A stretch of 64,000 nt of DNA, taken from positions 12,060,694 to 12,124,693 of the forward strand of contig JAYGXS010000006.1 of NCBI GenBank assembly GCA_036362985.1, written 5' to 3'. A program made the position numbers and the translations under genes. Source of the DNA: Ligula intestinalis (taxonomy: Eukaryota > Platyhelminthes > Cestoda > Diphyllobothriidea > Diphyllobothriidae). Below the pieces are notes generated by a model. It searched no databases, was not told the DNA's origin, and was given only the letters and a program-made list of their open reading frames with translations. Positions 33,196-44,639 of this stretch are shown in pieces. Numbering within the stretch: the first letter of the stretch is position 1; the number at the start of each line of letters is the position of its first letter.

Positions 33196-34119
33196 CCCAG
33201 TAAATTTGAGGATACAAGGCAAACAAGTAAAAATATTGATCTAAGTGTAGTGAAATTGAAGGTCAAATGACAAATTTGAAAGAAACTTCTCCAGCAGACC
33301 ATCACTGCGATGGAAAATCTGACCACGTCAATGCATACGCATGAACTGCCTAAGGAATAAAATAGGATGCCTTTACCTACATTACAGGCCGCCAAAGTTG
33401 ACAAATTAGACACCGATGAGACAACGTATGACAGACCCGACGACCAAGCAGTCACACCACCCAGTTCGAGCTCCAGGCCCACTGCAGCGAAGGTGGCCAA
33501 AACCGTACTTTAGGACTCCAAACAGGATCATGGTGTATTTGTTCAGGGTTTGCAAGAAGCAACTTCAGACAGTCCCGACTACGAAGCAGTCACACCACCC
33601 AGTTTGAGCTACCGGCCCACTGCAACAAATGTGGTGAAAACTTCAGCTAAATGCACACAAAACGGAGAGGATCATGATTACTGTTTAGTTGTACAATGGT
33701 TAAAAGAAGCCATTTCAGACCACTGAAACGACCAGAACGATCCGGACTTGGTCTCCTTTAACGTTGTTTTGAGCGCTCTGTTCCCGCCTGGAAATTAATC
33801 GGAAGTGCTGAAGTCATTTCGCATAGGGAAAAGGCTAGCAGATACTGCAGATATGCCGCGACAGAGACCACTAAAATTATATTTAAAAACAAAGAACATG
33901 TTCAAGTAATCCTGTCAAAAAACTAACCTACGTCACGCGCATAAACATGTTTTTTTTTCAACTGGACTACTCGCTGGAGGAACGGCCGAAACGCCGAGAA
34001 CTAGTAGCGGAATTACAGTCAAAGAACAAGAATGGCGAGGCAGGCCTGAAAATCTTCAACGAGAAGAAAATTCAAACGAAAACGTCGAACCAACCCGCAA
34101 TACTCCAAACGACGGGCAG

Positions 34120-34810
34120 GAAGTGACTGACACAACCGGATTACACAATACAATGAAACGTAAGTGTATTTATACCAATGAAAAAAGTCTGCTCTGTAAA
34201 ATAGATGAACTTAAGATTATCATGTGTCAACTGGAAGCAAATGTCGTCTGCAAAACACCAACATGGTTGTCCACGAAGGTAGACGATCAGGAAATTGCTT
34301 TCTCTGGATTTTAAGTGTTCCGAAAATATAAAGTTGGGCGTCAAGGTCGGGACGTGCTGATATATATTAGACATAGCCTGCTCGTGTCCAACAAATCCTA
34401 AAACCTTGCGGGTAATATAGAGGAAATATGGCTTACCGTTAGAACGCCGGGGTCACAAGCCCTTAAAATCAATGCGGTCTACCGTCCACCGTCGAGCAAC
34501 TAACAGTCAGACACTAGTCTGATAGAAGAAGTCGAAGCATTTGCTAGGAGATCCGATGTCATGATCATGGGTGACTTGAACGCTCCCCATATCGACTGGA
34601 ACGTGAGTTCTGCACCCAGCTCGGCAGTAAATTTTGATCGACGACTCCTGCGCACAGTCCAGGAAGCCTCCCTTATGCAACACGTCCTACATCTGACCAG
34701 ACTACGCGAAAGAGCAACAAGCCAATTGCTTAAACCAAGTATTTACCAAAGCGCCAGATATCGTAGACGTCGTAAATTGTTTACCACCTCTCGGATAAAG
34801 TGATCACGTA
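34120..34810 (+). pseudogene. LINE B copy 1 endonuclease remnant
   Basis: Pieces of the AP-endonuclease fold are seen: an ICQLEANVVC-x-TPTWLSTKV segment in the place of the usual PDVVCITETW, a YRPPSSN segment near 34480 and VMIMGDLNAPHIDWN at 34558-34600. The catalytic Glu of the ETW motif is not preserved in the readable frame (K-T-P-T-W). The frames are separated by stops. Confidence 0.6.
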
Positions 34811-35049
34811 GTGCTTCAATGGGAAAATTCACTCTTCTCTGTGCCCGATCGTAGTGTGGTAACCAGACGCAACATCTGCAAAAGGAGACTCAACACCAAT
34901 GAAAACTACAGTGACCAGGATAGGCTTAAATGAAACATTCGTCGGGTGCGTTCTCGATGATTGGTCGGCATTCAAAGCCATATTACACGAAAATATTACC
35001 GATTTCTGTCCCATTACGGTAAACAAAGTAATAAATAGGCCTTGATGGC

Positions 35050-36895
35050 CAATGCCGATGCTAAAAAGAGAAGTAAACCGCAAAGGGAAGATGTTCAAAA
35101 CCTATCGCAGAGAGAGGACTCCCGAATCGTGCAAAAGGTATAAGCCGCCGAGAAACAGGGTTAAGAGCCTGATACTAATTAGCCGCCAAAACGTTGAGAG
35201 TTATCTAATAAACCATGCAGTAGGAAACCCAAAGCTTTTCTACAGCTATGTTAGGCAATGCACTCGAAATAGAGACCCATTTCCTCTACTAAAAAAACAG
35301 ATGACGGTGTAGAAATTTGCGAGATAAACGAATAGGCAGAACATCTGACCTGCTTCATTCAGTCGGTCTTTACGATAGAGGCTGAGTTCACCGCTGTAAA
35401 CTGCAGGGTGTGTGAGATCCAGACCACAGACCTCGTTGCACTCACGGAAACTACCGTTTTTCGAGAACTTCTAAGGATCAAATAAACGAAATGTCCAGGT
35501 CGAGATGAGATACCTGCAAAGCTATAAAAGAGCTTGGCGAAGAATTGGCGATACCCCTGTACCTACTCTTCCGAGCCTCTCTCAATACTGGACAAGTGCC
35601 ACCCGATTGGAAGGCAGCGTGGATCTCACCCATTCACAAAAGTGGAAGTCACGTGACCGCAAATAACTACAGACCGGTCAGCCTCACCTCAATATCCTGC
35701 AAGCTCATAAAACGCACAATCAAACGCGATCTGATGCACTTTATGGAGCAGCATCTATCTTTTTCTGACAAGCAGCACGGATCCCGCAGGGGATGTCTTT
35801 CTTGACCAATCTGCTCTTTTGTCAAGAACAATGGACCCGAGCACTCGATGAAAAAATTACGGTGCTTACAGTCTAAGAAGACTTTAAGAAGGCGTTTAAC
35901 ATGGCGCCTCATCAACGTCTCTTATACAAGCTCAACCGTATACGGGTACAGGGAAACATTTTGCAGTGGATCGCAAACTCATTGACTGTTCGTACCCAGA
36001 CCGTATGTATTGCCGAACAGCGGTCGACGGAGGTAGCAGTTGAGAGCGGAGTTCATCAGGGATTTGCTCTTGGCTCCATCCTCTTCTTTGCATATAATTT
36101 TGACTTCATAAGCTGACTAGTCTGTGAAACCGTAAAGTTTGCTTGTGACATCAAACTTTGGAAGGTCATACGCAACTAAGACGATGAATTAAACCCTTTG
36201 GCTCATGCCATTCAATGTGGCCAAATGCAACTTAATGCCATTAAGTAGAACCGGCACTGCGCCTTAAAGAGTGTTTCACCTGAATCACACGCCGCTGCCA
36301 GATGTAGAGGCTCAGAAAGACCAGCGGGTTTGGTTCGTGCCTTCACTAAAGCCACCACTACACTGCCTGAAATTGGCTAAATCCGCAATGTCAAGCTTGT
36401 ATCTAATCAAGCGTGCCTTTTCTTAGTTTTTTAAAAGTTGTATTTGGCATCATCTTTGGCACGTTCGTGCGACCCGAACTGGAATTTGCAATTCAAGCCT
36501 GGAGAACTTGGACAGCCAATGACCTAAAAACCTTCGAAAAAGTACAAAGATGTGCAAAACTATTAGAACGAGGCCAAAGGAGCCTCCCCTTTGAGATCCG
36601 ATTAGTTAATCTTGCCTTTTTTCTTTTGGATAACAGGCATCTACGCGGGGACCTAATGCAGGCATTTCGCATCCTGCGTGGTCAGGATAGCTGCCTCCAA
36701 AAAATGACTTCTTTGTGCAGGCCAACACCTCTAGGCTGCGAGGACACCCCCTCAAATTACGTGGGACAGGGGCAAGACTTGACACAAGAAACATCTGTAA
36801 TCCAGGCATGGAATGCCCTTCCTGCGGACATAATCATATCATCATCTGCTGATGTTTTGAAAACAAAACTTGATGAGTGCCGATTTAAAGAGTAA
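35050..36895 (+). pseudogene. LINE B copy 1 RT and C-terminal remnant
   Basis: The frame at 35545-35805 has PPDWKAAWISPIHKSGS and NNYRPVSLTSISCKL. The one at 35901-36116 has MAPHQRLLYKLNRIRVQG and VHQGFALGSILF, where active elements have VPQGSVLGPILF. The FADD region (about 36135) reads out of frame. The frame at 36413-36895 covers FGTFVRPELEFAIQAW and IQAWNALPADI. At least five breaks are present. Confidence 0.75.
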
Positions 36896-37622
36896 CGCCG
36901 AGATGGAATGCTAGGAAGCAAAGACGCTTAATTGCTATAAATATAAGCTAATAGTAAAGTTTAAGTAGTATTATTATCATTATTAAATCAAATGCATTTT
37001 AAGGCCGTTTTAAACCAAAAGTCTCTGCTCACTATGGGAACTGCGCTGATTGCGTCTGATGTCGCACGTATGGTCCCAATCTACGAGGCCTCATCATGCC
37101 CTCTCTGGTTTTTACCTATAAACCGACTGCTGACGACGTGGCGGGTTCCTGTGATCTTGACAAAACAAGAGCGTATCATCGTCGCATCTCCGGTTAATGG
37201 GGACGTTCTCGTGACTCTGAGGTCTCTCCTTGTCTGGCCATTCGGATGTTGATATTATTCGCCATTGATGCCAGGGCTGCTGCCAACATTTACAGAAACA
37301 TCCTGCTCCTATCATTCACATACGTTCCCCCACGAGCGACAGTTTTTCTCCTTAAAACCAAAATGCCATTCCATTTTGAATTAAGAGCCATGCCTTAGGA
37401 GTGTTTTCATTGTGTGATGTTCTGGCTCAGTTACTCTGCTGGCTCGTGTTAACTGAGTGTTAGTGTATTACTTGAAACCAGCGAGAAGTCGTTGAAAATT
37501 TCGTCAACGACTTCTTTGGAAGGATCGGTTGTGCCGATGCATGTTTTAAACACCATGTACCAAGAGGGATTTCAAAGGCGTTCACCTATATTTCGTACAA
37601 TAAACTTGACTTGACTTGACTT

Positions 37623-40220
37623 ATCAAGGTGATGTGTTAATCAAGTCTAGAGGTTAATATGGTTTTCCCTTGTCACAACGATCTTCCCGGTTCCTTAGGA
37701 GAATAAAGAGATGTGGGAGGCCAAAGCAGTAGGAAGAGTTTAATTTGTACATATGTAGTGAAAAACGTAGCAGATAAAGAAAGAGGGATATTTGACTGTC
37801 AGACTAGCACATGTTCGAAGGCCATTCATCGGGAGCTGAAGTGACGAGAAAGTAGGGCATTGCCATAAAAGCAAAGCATGCTTTTTTTGCAGTCAAAAAG
37901 GAAACGGGTCACAAGGTTTGGTGCGGGTTCTCACGCGCATAGACCGAGAATAGCGAGGCTCCGTCCGGACCGAGAAGCGAGATCGTGGATGCGCAGGCGA
38001 TGAGTCAGCGTGCGGTGGACATTCACGTGCAGGCTGGCAAAAATAGCAATTCAGCGCAGAGCCACTGATCGTGGGTTTCTGAGTAGCACAATCATGCCAC
38101 TTCAGGTCCATTAAAGAGTTCAACGCCAAGTCCTTCAGTTGAGATAAATTTTGCTTGTCACCCCTTCACCTTTAAAACCTTGTTGAACAGAAAGATTGCA
38201 CAGGCAGGAAACAAACACAGTTCAAAAGTATCTGCTTGTAAAATTTACAAAAAAGTAAGGCCTATCTCGCCAACAGGATATCTTTTTTTAAACTCCGAGC
38301 TTATTTGTCTCTTTTACGAGTGCGGCTGCCCAAAACTAACCCAAATATGAATCGTCTGCCGATATGCACCTTATGCTTGCTGTATTTTTTTTCATAAACG
38401 TAAATGCAATGCTTACCATTTATGGTAAGAAAACCTATCTTTCTCATCTTTTTGGAGCACAAGTATCAATTTCGCCTTCGGTAGAGCATAATGGCATTTT
38501 GAGTTAATATACGACAAATGATATCAACTACATAGTGGTATTTAAATTGTTGCCATAGACTGCAGTAAAGAACAGCATCAAAAAGTGCCATAAATGCGCA
38601 CAACACATTTTCTTAACGTCAAATGACCTTTTTTAACGCGAGGCTTATTGTTTGAATGCAGTTCTCACTGTATCCACAATTGGCCTCGAAACGTCTGCCG
38701 ATAATCAGGCGAAATTAGACGATAAGGATTTAAATGACGAAATGACCAAGTAGTGGACCGGAACTCCTCAAACTGCATCAGCGTTGAGTTCTCTTGAACA
38801 TAAAGGCGAGATAAGTGAAACCAACCTAAAAGTTCCGTCGGAGTCAAATAACAACAGTGTATTATCTCACCAATCAATTGTGATGTCAAACTATATACGA
38901 TTTAAATTTACGAACTAAAGCAAGTGTGTTTTAAGGAAATGCAAAAGCTGCCACTGTGGTTTCATGTTAGGCATTGCGGCTTCTAGGCAAACATCTTAAG
39001 GGCAGCGTAGAAATTCAAATCCAGAATTTATTTGAATATTAAGCATATAAACTTATTCATGAGTGTGGTAGCGAAATTCTGAAATGTGTTTGAGGTTTAT
39101 AAGAATAAGGTAAGTGGGTTAGCAAGATCATAAAAAAAAACAGTATAGATTCAAGAAATTTAATTCATTTGGAGATTTCAGTTTTTGAACGAGCTTCACT
39201 TCTTCTACCAAAAAAGTGCCCTTTTTAGAACAGGACTTCTTAATGAGGATAAACATGTTGTATTAGCGTTGATCTGCACATTAATTCAGGGGAAGATTGA
39301 AGAAGGGTTTGACCTATATTAATGCTAGATTTGAAGAGAATCCAAACTTCGGTTCATGCAAATCCCTTTCATCTGCTTCAACACTTTCCTCCACTTGACG
39401 GTTTATAAAGCCTTTTAGTGAACGCGGACTTTGCTGTATACTTTATGAACGGCCCTGGTAGATGAAAAGATAGGAAATTTTTATGCATGTTTAAGTTGCA
39501 ATCTTTATAAAAAAGAACGTTTAATGGTAAAAGACCAAAACATTTGAGAACGTACGATTAAAGAAAAAGAACTGATAGGCTCATGCATACACCTTATAAA
39601 GTGGACTGCAATTTATTCGCTAGGCAATTAGTTAATTAATATTATACGATAATCAGTAACTTTATTTGCAGAAAAACAAAAGTTATTCACCTTTTATTTT
39701 TCGAAATCTATAGGTGTAACTAATTAAGCACAAGATATGGTTGGTCGATAGATGTATTCTAAAACAAGCATTTAAATTTATTAGCACATAAAACTATTAA
39801 TCAGTAGTTAAAACGTATTTTTAATTCTGAAACATAACGAAAACTGGTTCGTTATAAAAAGTAATATGCTTCATAAACTGCAGATGATAAAGACAGACCA
39901 TGACCTCGGTTTTTGAACAAGCTTCTTTCTCACCGATACCACAACTGGACTCTACTGATATAACATTTTCTCTTTATAAAAGGATCTGCCCTTAGCAAAA
40001 ACGTGCTTGCAGGGCTAGGTAAATGATCTTAACAGAATAGTGCCTCCATTGTATGCAAACATCACACAAGGTATCTCTCATAAGACTAAGCCATCGTGCA
40101 CTTGGGAAGACTTTGCCATATGTTCAACGTCAGGTCATTTAAATTTGCACACACCTCGATATTAAAATATTCTTAGATTGCCAGATATATCGGGAGGACA
40201 ACGCTCCACTCCGTCTTTTT
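37623..40220. other. Noncoding or intronic
   Basis: AT-rich. No splice-bounded FN3 copy or shared repeat recognised between LINE B copy 1 and the next FN3-like copy. Confidence 0.45.
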
Positions 40221-40223
40221 AAC

Positions 40224-40486
40224 TTACACGGACCGCGGCGACATTTACTCACTTTAGTTGAGCAAATTGGCTTTTCGCACACGAGTGCTAGATCACTTCG
40301 TACTACGAGGAGTAGCCGTGGGTAGTGGCACAATCACAGAGAATCGATTTGCTGCGCCCGTGAGCGACAGATTTCTTTGCAAACTTAAACCCAACACTAA
40401 GGACAATATATCACTCATCATAGTGAGGCTGACCAACACTATGCCAAATAAAAATGACATGGACAATGTGGATACACTTCCGACAG
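40224..40486 (+). pseudogene. FN3-like exon copy 4, one-base deletion
   Basis: Aligned with copy 1, the 5' part reads LTRTAATFTHFS up to the conserved Trp, where TGG AGC has become TGA GC through loss of one base. After the shift the frame is open: LDHFVLRGVAVGS, FLCKLKPNTKDN, then VRLTNTMP and DMDNVDTLPTG, ending in a good donor ACAG|GTTCAC. Adding the lost base gives 264 nt, the length of a symmetrical phase 1-1 exon. The conserved acceptor AAG reads AAC, so splicing may also be lost. A shorter exon using TTTACTCACTTTAG at 40244-40257 would avoid the shift but drop the first strands. Confidence 0.6.
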
Positions 40487-41420
40487 GTTCACACTTCTTC
40501 GTTTTTTTGTGAGTGGCTTATACATTTGCTTTCACTCATCTACGTTGTCCTATTATTTTCGTCTCATAAGTGTAACAGCAAATGTCGCTCCTAATGTAAG
40601 CATTTTTACAATTTGCATTAGCATGTGGTAAAATTATCTGGAATTATTTTTGGTATTCCACTTTCAAAGAGTAACCTTTGTACAACATTCTCAATATAAA
40701 ATTTTAATTTTACGGTGATTAACGGGGTGCTCATTGAGTAAACATACATTTTATAGTTATTTAAATTTATTTTCATCCATTTTCATTTCACATAAAATGT
40801 AAGACAGATAAAACGCATTGTTAATTCCATAGGGACTGAATTAAAATTGGCATATAGTGCCTAGCAAGCAATTTCTGGCTGAGTAGATCATTTCACTTTC
40901 CTTCGATATACGCACTCAGCTGAATAGTCAGGCAGATTAATATAGAGAAATCCTTTAAATATGTAAAGAGATTATTTGTTTTATGTTGAGAAAGGCATTA
41001 AAATGCATCAGCTTTTACTATTTATGATGCCACGTTCTTGTATCCTATTCGAAAACGGGCAGATTTTGAATATTTCTTAAAAGTTTGACTGTCGTTTCCG
41101 ACGATATCCACTGCGATCCTCAGCAAGTTGAGGCAAACGCGGTGACTCCTGCGGAGTATCTACCCCACTGTTTGACCACATCGTCACCTGCATCTGATAT
41201 CATGACTAAGTTAGGAAGCGCAGGTTGTTGGCGCGGGCTCCCCTCCACTACTTGGAAATCCCATAAAAGCCATATTAAAGAGTATTCATTGTAGCATGAC
41301 TATCAGTCCACCAATCACTTACTCTACACAACAAGACACACACTGGACTGACTGCGTGCGTAGTTCTAGGCCAGGCATGCGTGTGAAGACATTAAATAAT
41401 GTTGGGTTAGTAATATAAGT
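40487..41420. other. Noncoding or intronic
   Basis: Nothing firm. A 69-codon frame at 41085-41294 is GC-richer than its surroundings but shows no domain. Confidence 0.4.
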
Positions 41421-41424
41421 TGCA

Positions 41425-42120
41425 CTCCGACCCAATATGATAAAAAGAAAGGTCTTCGGAAAATTGAGTTCTGCTCCTGAATTTTCGAACAGGTATCACT
41501 TTTTCGTCGTCAAACCTAGTGTTGTTAGGACTGGGAAGGTCGCACTGGAGGTTTTGCGGGCAGAGGTTACAAGGAGCTGGGAAAGGGTCGGGTGGGATGG
41601 TTATGTTGACGTGAATCCTGCGGCGATAGGTTGTGCTGGTTAGGGGAAGTGATCTCTAGGTTTCATACGAGGCAAGCAAGTGAATTCATCGAAGCTTGGC
41701 ACTCGATCTCGGCTAGCATTAACAGACACGTAGAGGTTGATTCACAACATACTGGTTTTGCGCGCATTGTCGACTAACCTGTGCCCAGCCCGAAACAACA
41801 GCAGGATGTCTGAGCTCAGTCATGAGAATTAAACTGACTCTGAAACCCCCACTCCCCCGAACACATGGCCAACAATCCAAGCGTTAACACCTCCCTCCCC
41901 TCACCAGCATAACCTATCGCCGCGGGAGTCACGTCACCATAACTCGCCCGCCGAACCCTAACCCAGCTCATTTTAACCTCTGCCACAAAAAAACCTCTAG
42001 TGCAACTTTCCCATGCCACACGTTTTTATTTAGTCAGACGAATTAAAAGTTATACATGCTCGAAAATTCACGAGTACAACTCGATTTTCTTAAGATCTTC
42101 TTTTTTCATAAAATAATGTA
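41425..42120. repeat. Inverted repeat pair, ~235-bp arms
   Basis: The arm at 41425-41660 (plus) reappears inverted at 41880-42120. Shared blocks in order are GAATTTTCGA, GTCGCACTGGAGGTTTT / GTTGCACTAGAGGTTTT, GGCAGAGGTTA, GAGCTGGG and GCGGCGATAGGTT. The spacer is about 220 bp. The order holds over the whole arm, so this is a foldback or a pair of head-to-head insertions. Confidence 0.75.
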
Positions 42121-42630
42121 TTGGGATGTTAAAAGCAGATTTTCAAGATCAACTTGCGTATGGATAAACCTAGCTTCTGAACTAAGTCAAGCACACGTCG
42201 ATGTTCTGTATCGTTATAATATGCTTAATTGACAAATAAAAAGTATCTTTGCAATCCCTTCCTTTGACAGGACCGAAGGGTCTTCTCGAGTTCAGCCAAG
42301 GGCTGACTGTGAGGATGTTGATATTAGGCATAAGCTTTGAAAATATGAGTTTGTTGTTACCTTTTCTCTCAAACCCTCTAGTGCAACATTACCAGCCCTC
42401 AATTTTCTTTTAGTCTGACGACGAACAAGTGATAGCTGTTTGAAAATTCAAGGGTGAAACGTGATTTCTCGAAGACCTTCTTTCCTTTTATAAAATAATG
42501 TTTCGAAAAGGTAAAAGTAGGTTCTCAAGATTCAAGTGGGTATGGATGAACCTGGCTTATTAGCGTAGGCAAGTACACGTCGATGTCTTGTATCGTTATA
42601 ACTTGCCTAATTAACAAATGAGAAATCACT
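41990..42630. repeat. Direct repeat overlapping the inverted arm, ~380-bp period
   Basis: The 41990-42245 segment recurs in direct orientation at about 42370-42625 (CCTCTAGTGCAAC, TTTAGTC-GACGA, TAAAATAATGT, CACGTCGATG, TATCGTTATAA). Together with 41425-41660 this makes three copies of one repeat, two direct and one inverted. Confidence 0.7.
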
Positions 42631-42778
42631 TGTGCAAGCGACAACGGCAGAATTTTCTGCGAAATCTGGAGCTGGTAAGCAGTTAAGTTGACGTTCTGGC
42701 ATACATACACACAACAACGTTTCTACAAGATGCCATGCAAAAAAATTGAATCAACCTGTGGCAATATTTGTATGAAGA

Positions 42779-42970
42779 GGGTAACTGTACACCAATCTGT
42801 TCCGGGATGAACCCATCCTGGTTTATGCCTTGTTTTCTTCAAGGCGAAATACTTATGCTACTCGCTAGTTATTTCGCCTTGAATACATACGATTGGGGTT
42901 CCAATTAGCTCGCAAACGAGGCATCAACCAGGATGAATACATCCTGAAACAAAGGAGTGTTTAGTTACCC
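42779..42970. mobile_element. Foldback MITE, 192 bp
   Basis: The ends GGGTAACT and AGTTACCC are inverted. Similarity continues inward for about 55 bases on each side (CATCCTGGTTTATGCCTTG against CAAGGCGAAATA-side partners and CATCCTGGTTGATGCCTCG). The centre adds a perfect CAAGGCGAAATA/TATTTCGCCTTG pair. It has no coding capacity. I do not see a clear target-site duplication. Confidence 0.7.
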
Positions 42971-43032
42971 ACTAATATATAGTCGCGATCACAAACCAAC
43001 AACACGGCGAATTCGCGGCTCAATAGATACAG

Positions 43033-43156
43033 CTTTCACCCCTGGTCGGAGAGACGCGAGTTCTTAACTCTGCCGCTTCACTGGAGTTGAGCATCAACCA
43101 CCTGATTACGCCCAATGAGGTAGAAAAGACCTTCGTGGTATGCCGTGTGTTTGCAG
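43033..43156 (+). CDS. Penultimate exon, extracellular domain end (plus-strand gene)
   Basis: Open for 41 codons and ending at donor GCAG|GTAAAA in phase 1, which fits the next exon exactly. The translation includes TRVLNSAASLELSINHLITPNEV and FVVCRVFAG, like the E-G strands of an FN3 or Ig-like domain (L-x-x-L...PN...V-V-C-V-F). The acceptor is uncertain: ATAG at 43026 and ATACAG at 43032 are both possible, and neither has a pyrimidine tract. A MITE lies immediately upstream and may have replaced part of the exon or intron. Confidence 0.55.
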
Positions 43157-43253
43157 GTAAAAATAACATTTCAATGTACTTGTAAGGGCATAACCGAGTA
43201 TTTACATGATTTGTTTTTCTCTAACTATCTCTACTGAACGGTCATTCTTTTAG

Positions 43254-43441
43254 AAACCCTTCATGAGGCGGGATTTTTGCCAGCAGCCATCGCCATCACG
43301 GTCTGTGGAATAATTTCGTTCCTAACCCTGGCAATCGGAATCGCTGCCAAGGTTGCTCGCCGATGCAGAAGACGGAAATTTAACTTCAATGTTGATGTAG
43401 AAGGGGAAGAAAGTGTCTCGAAAAACAGATTGAACGCTTGA
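43254..43441 (+). CDS. Terminal exon: transmembrane segment and short tail
   Basis: The acceptor GTCATTCTTTTAG (phase 1) is followed by TLHEAGFLPAA, then about 21 hydrophobic residues (IAITVCGIISFLTLAIGIAA), a basic stop-transfer KVARRCRRRKF and an acidic tail ending ESVSKNRLNA and TGA at 43439-43441. This is the C-terminus of a type I single-pass membrane protein with a tail of roughly 30 residues and no kinase or phosphatase domain. It joins in frame to the exon ending at 43156. AATAAA lies 58 bases after the stop. Combined with the FN3-like exon copies upstream, it suggests a cell-surface FN3 protein, though whether all belong to one transcript is inference. Confidence 0.75.
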
Positions 43442-43498
43442 ACCCATTTTTTTGCGTTCCTCTCACATATTCGGTAGAGAGAAGAAAAAATCAGTGCA

Positions 43499-43504
43499 AA
43501 TAAA
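43499..43504 (+). terminator. Polyadenylation signal AATAAA
   Basis: A canonical AATAAA 58 nt after the stop codon of the transmembrane exon, with a further AATAAA-poor flank. Consistent with the 3' end of the plus-strand gene. Confidence 0.6.
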
Positions 43505-43509
43505 AAGTA

Positions 43510-44460
43510 GAAAGCACAAATTAATTTACTGAATTAAATTTTGTCAGCGACTGCCAATTATAAATTTGTAGCAACAGTGCAGGAAATACGGGGAGAACAC
43601 ATCGATCAGTAGGTATGCCGACAATTTACCCATCGATGTTGACCATGGGCAGCCGCCTGCTCCAAGAAACCGCAACAGGCACTGAATCAAGCAGAGGCAG
43701 ACACTAAGGCAAGCTAGGTAAGCTGCATGAAGGATACAGCAAGCTGAAGCAACGCAGCGGAATACCGCAGATAACAACAAGAGTAAAATCAGATTCGCGG
43801 GGAATCCACCCACTTGCTCACTGCTCCCACCTGCCTTTCCGGTGAAGAGAAAAAGTAAATAAGATCAGAAACGAGGGAGCGTGAAGGTGGCTGGTGCGAA
43901 AGTCACTCAACACGCGCAAACTCGACTCAGCATATCCCGCTAGGTAGGCTCCCACATGCGCGGGAGCGCCATAAAGGCCACATTTAAAAGGAGACATTTC
44001 AGCCTGACTCTCAGTCCTCCATCTCCTCACATACGTACACACAAACACGCGCGTACTAGAAAAGCAGCAACTAAGAAGGTCCCAGTTATCTCGTCAGTTG
44101 GCAAACCTACCATGCCATGGCTAACCGTGATAGATTCAAGCACATCAGATTGGTTATAGTGAAGAGAGGAGCGCACTGAGGGTTGACCTCATTCTTTCTC
44201 TCTCACCGTCTAGCGACCACCCAGCTGATCGGTCACCTGAGGCGGGGCCTGAAACCCAGTGGGAGCGCAAACACAGTCACCAACAGGGAATCAGAACCGA
44301 GAGAAAGTGCCAGCGCCTACCAGGCCTTGGGGAGCACGTTTTACTCAGATCAGGCGTTGCATAAGCATGCAAACGTTGAATCGCAAGTTGATGTGCCACT
44401 AAGGACTCTCACACCTTATTAAAAAAGTGAAGGTATCAAATACGCCCAATGGAAACATAT
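43510..44460. other. GC-richer intergenic region
   Basis: Frames on both strands (43544-43813 minus is hydrophobic and Cys-rich; 43956-44422 plus) show no domain. A CAGCA/GCAAG-rich purine tract explains the Leu/Cys-rich reading on the other strand. Confidence 0.4.
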
Positions 44461-44639
44461 TTTGGCCCCATGCAGCGATAACCGGAGGCTATCCGTTTAT
44501 CATGGTATTTAATTTAAATGTTTGAAATGCCTAAGCGTTAGCGTGGATTGTATTTTGAGTATGTTATGTTACCTAAATATAGTCGGAATAGAACCTCAAA
44601 ATTCCTAAACTGACTCCAATGGAAGACAAGTTGACCACC

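Larger units (their letters stand above)
33200..37622 (+). mobile_element. CR1-like LINE (LINE B family, copy 1), decayed
   Basis: Full order ORF1, endonuclease, RT, C-terminus and 3' UTR, in parallel with the better copy at 50640-55121. Recognisable landmarks are CTCCAGCAGACCATC at about 33287, GDLNAPHIDW at about 34568, RT motifs at 35545-36116 and WNALPADI at about 36812. The 3' end is AATAAACTTGACTTGACTTGACTT (37595-37622), a pentanucleotide tail. The 5' end is approximate. Many stops and frameshifts. Confidence 0.85.

Noticed and set aside
40224..40486. FN3-like copy 4 as a functional exon
   Set aside because: One-base deletion at the conserved Trp and loss of the acceptor G. A shortened exon is possible but would lack the first strands.
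43544..43813. Minus-strand 89-codon frame with a signal-peptide-like Leu run
   Set aside because: The Leu/Cys richness comes from a CAGCAA/GCAAG-rich tract on the other strand; no splice, promoter or family support.
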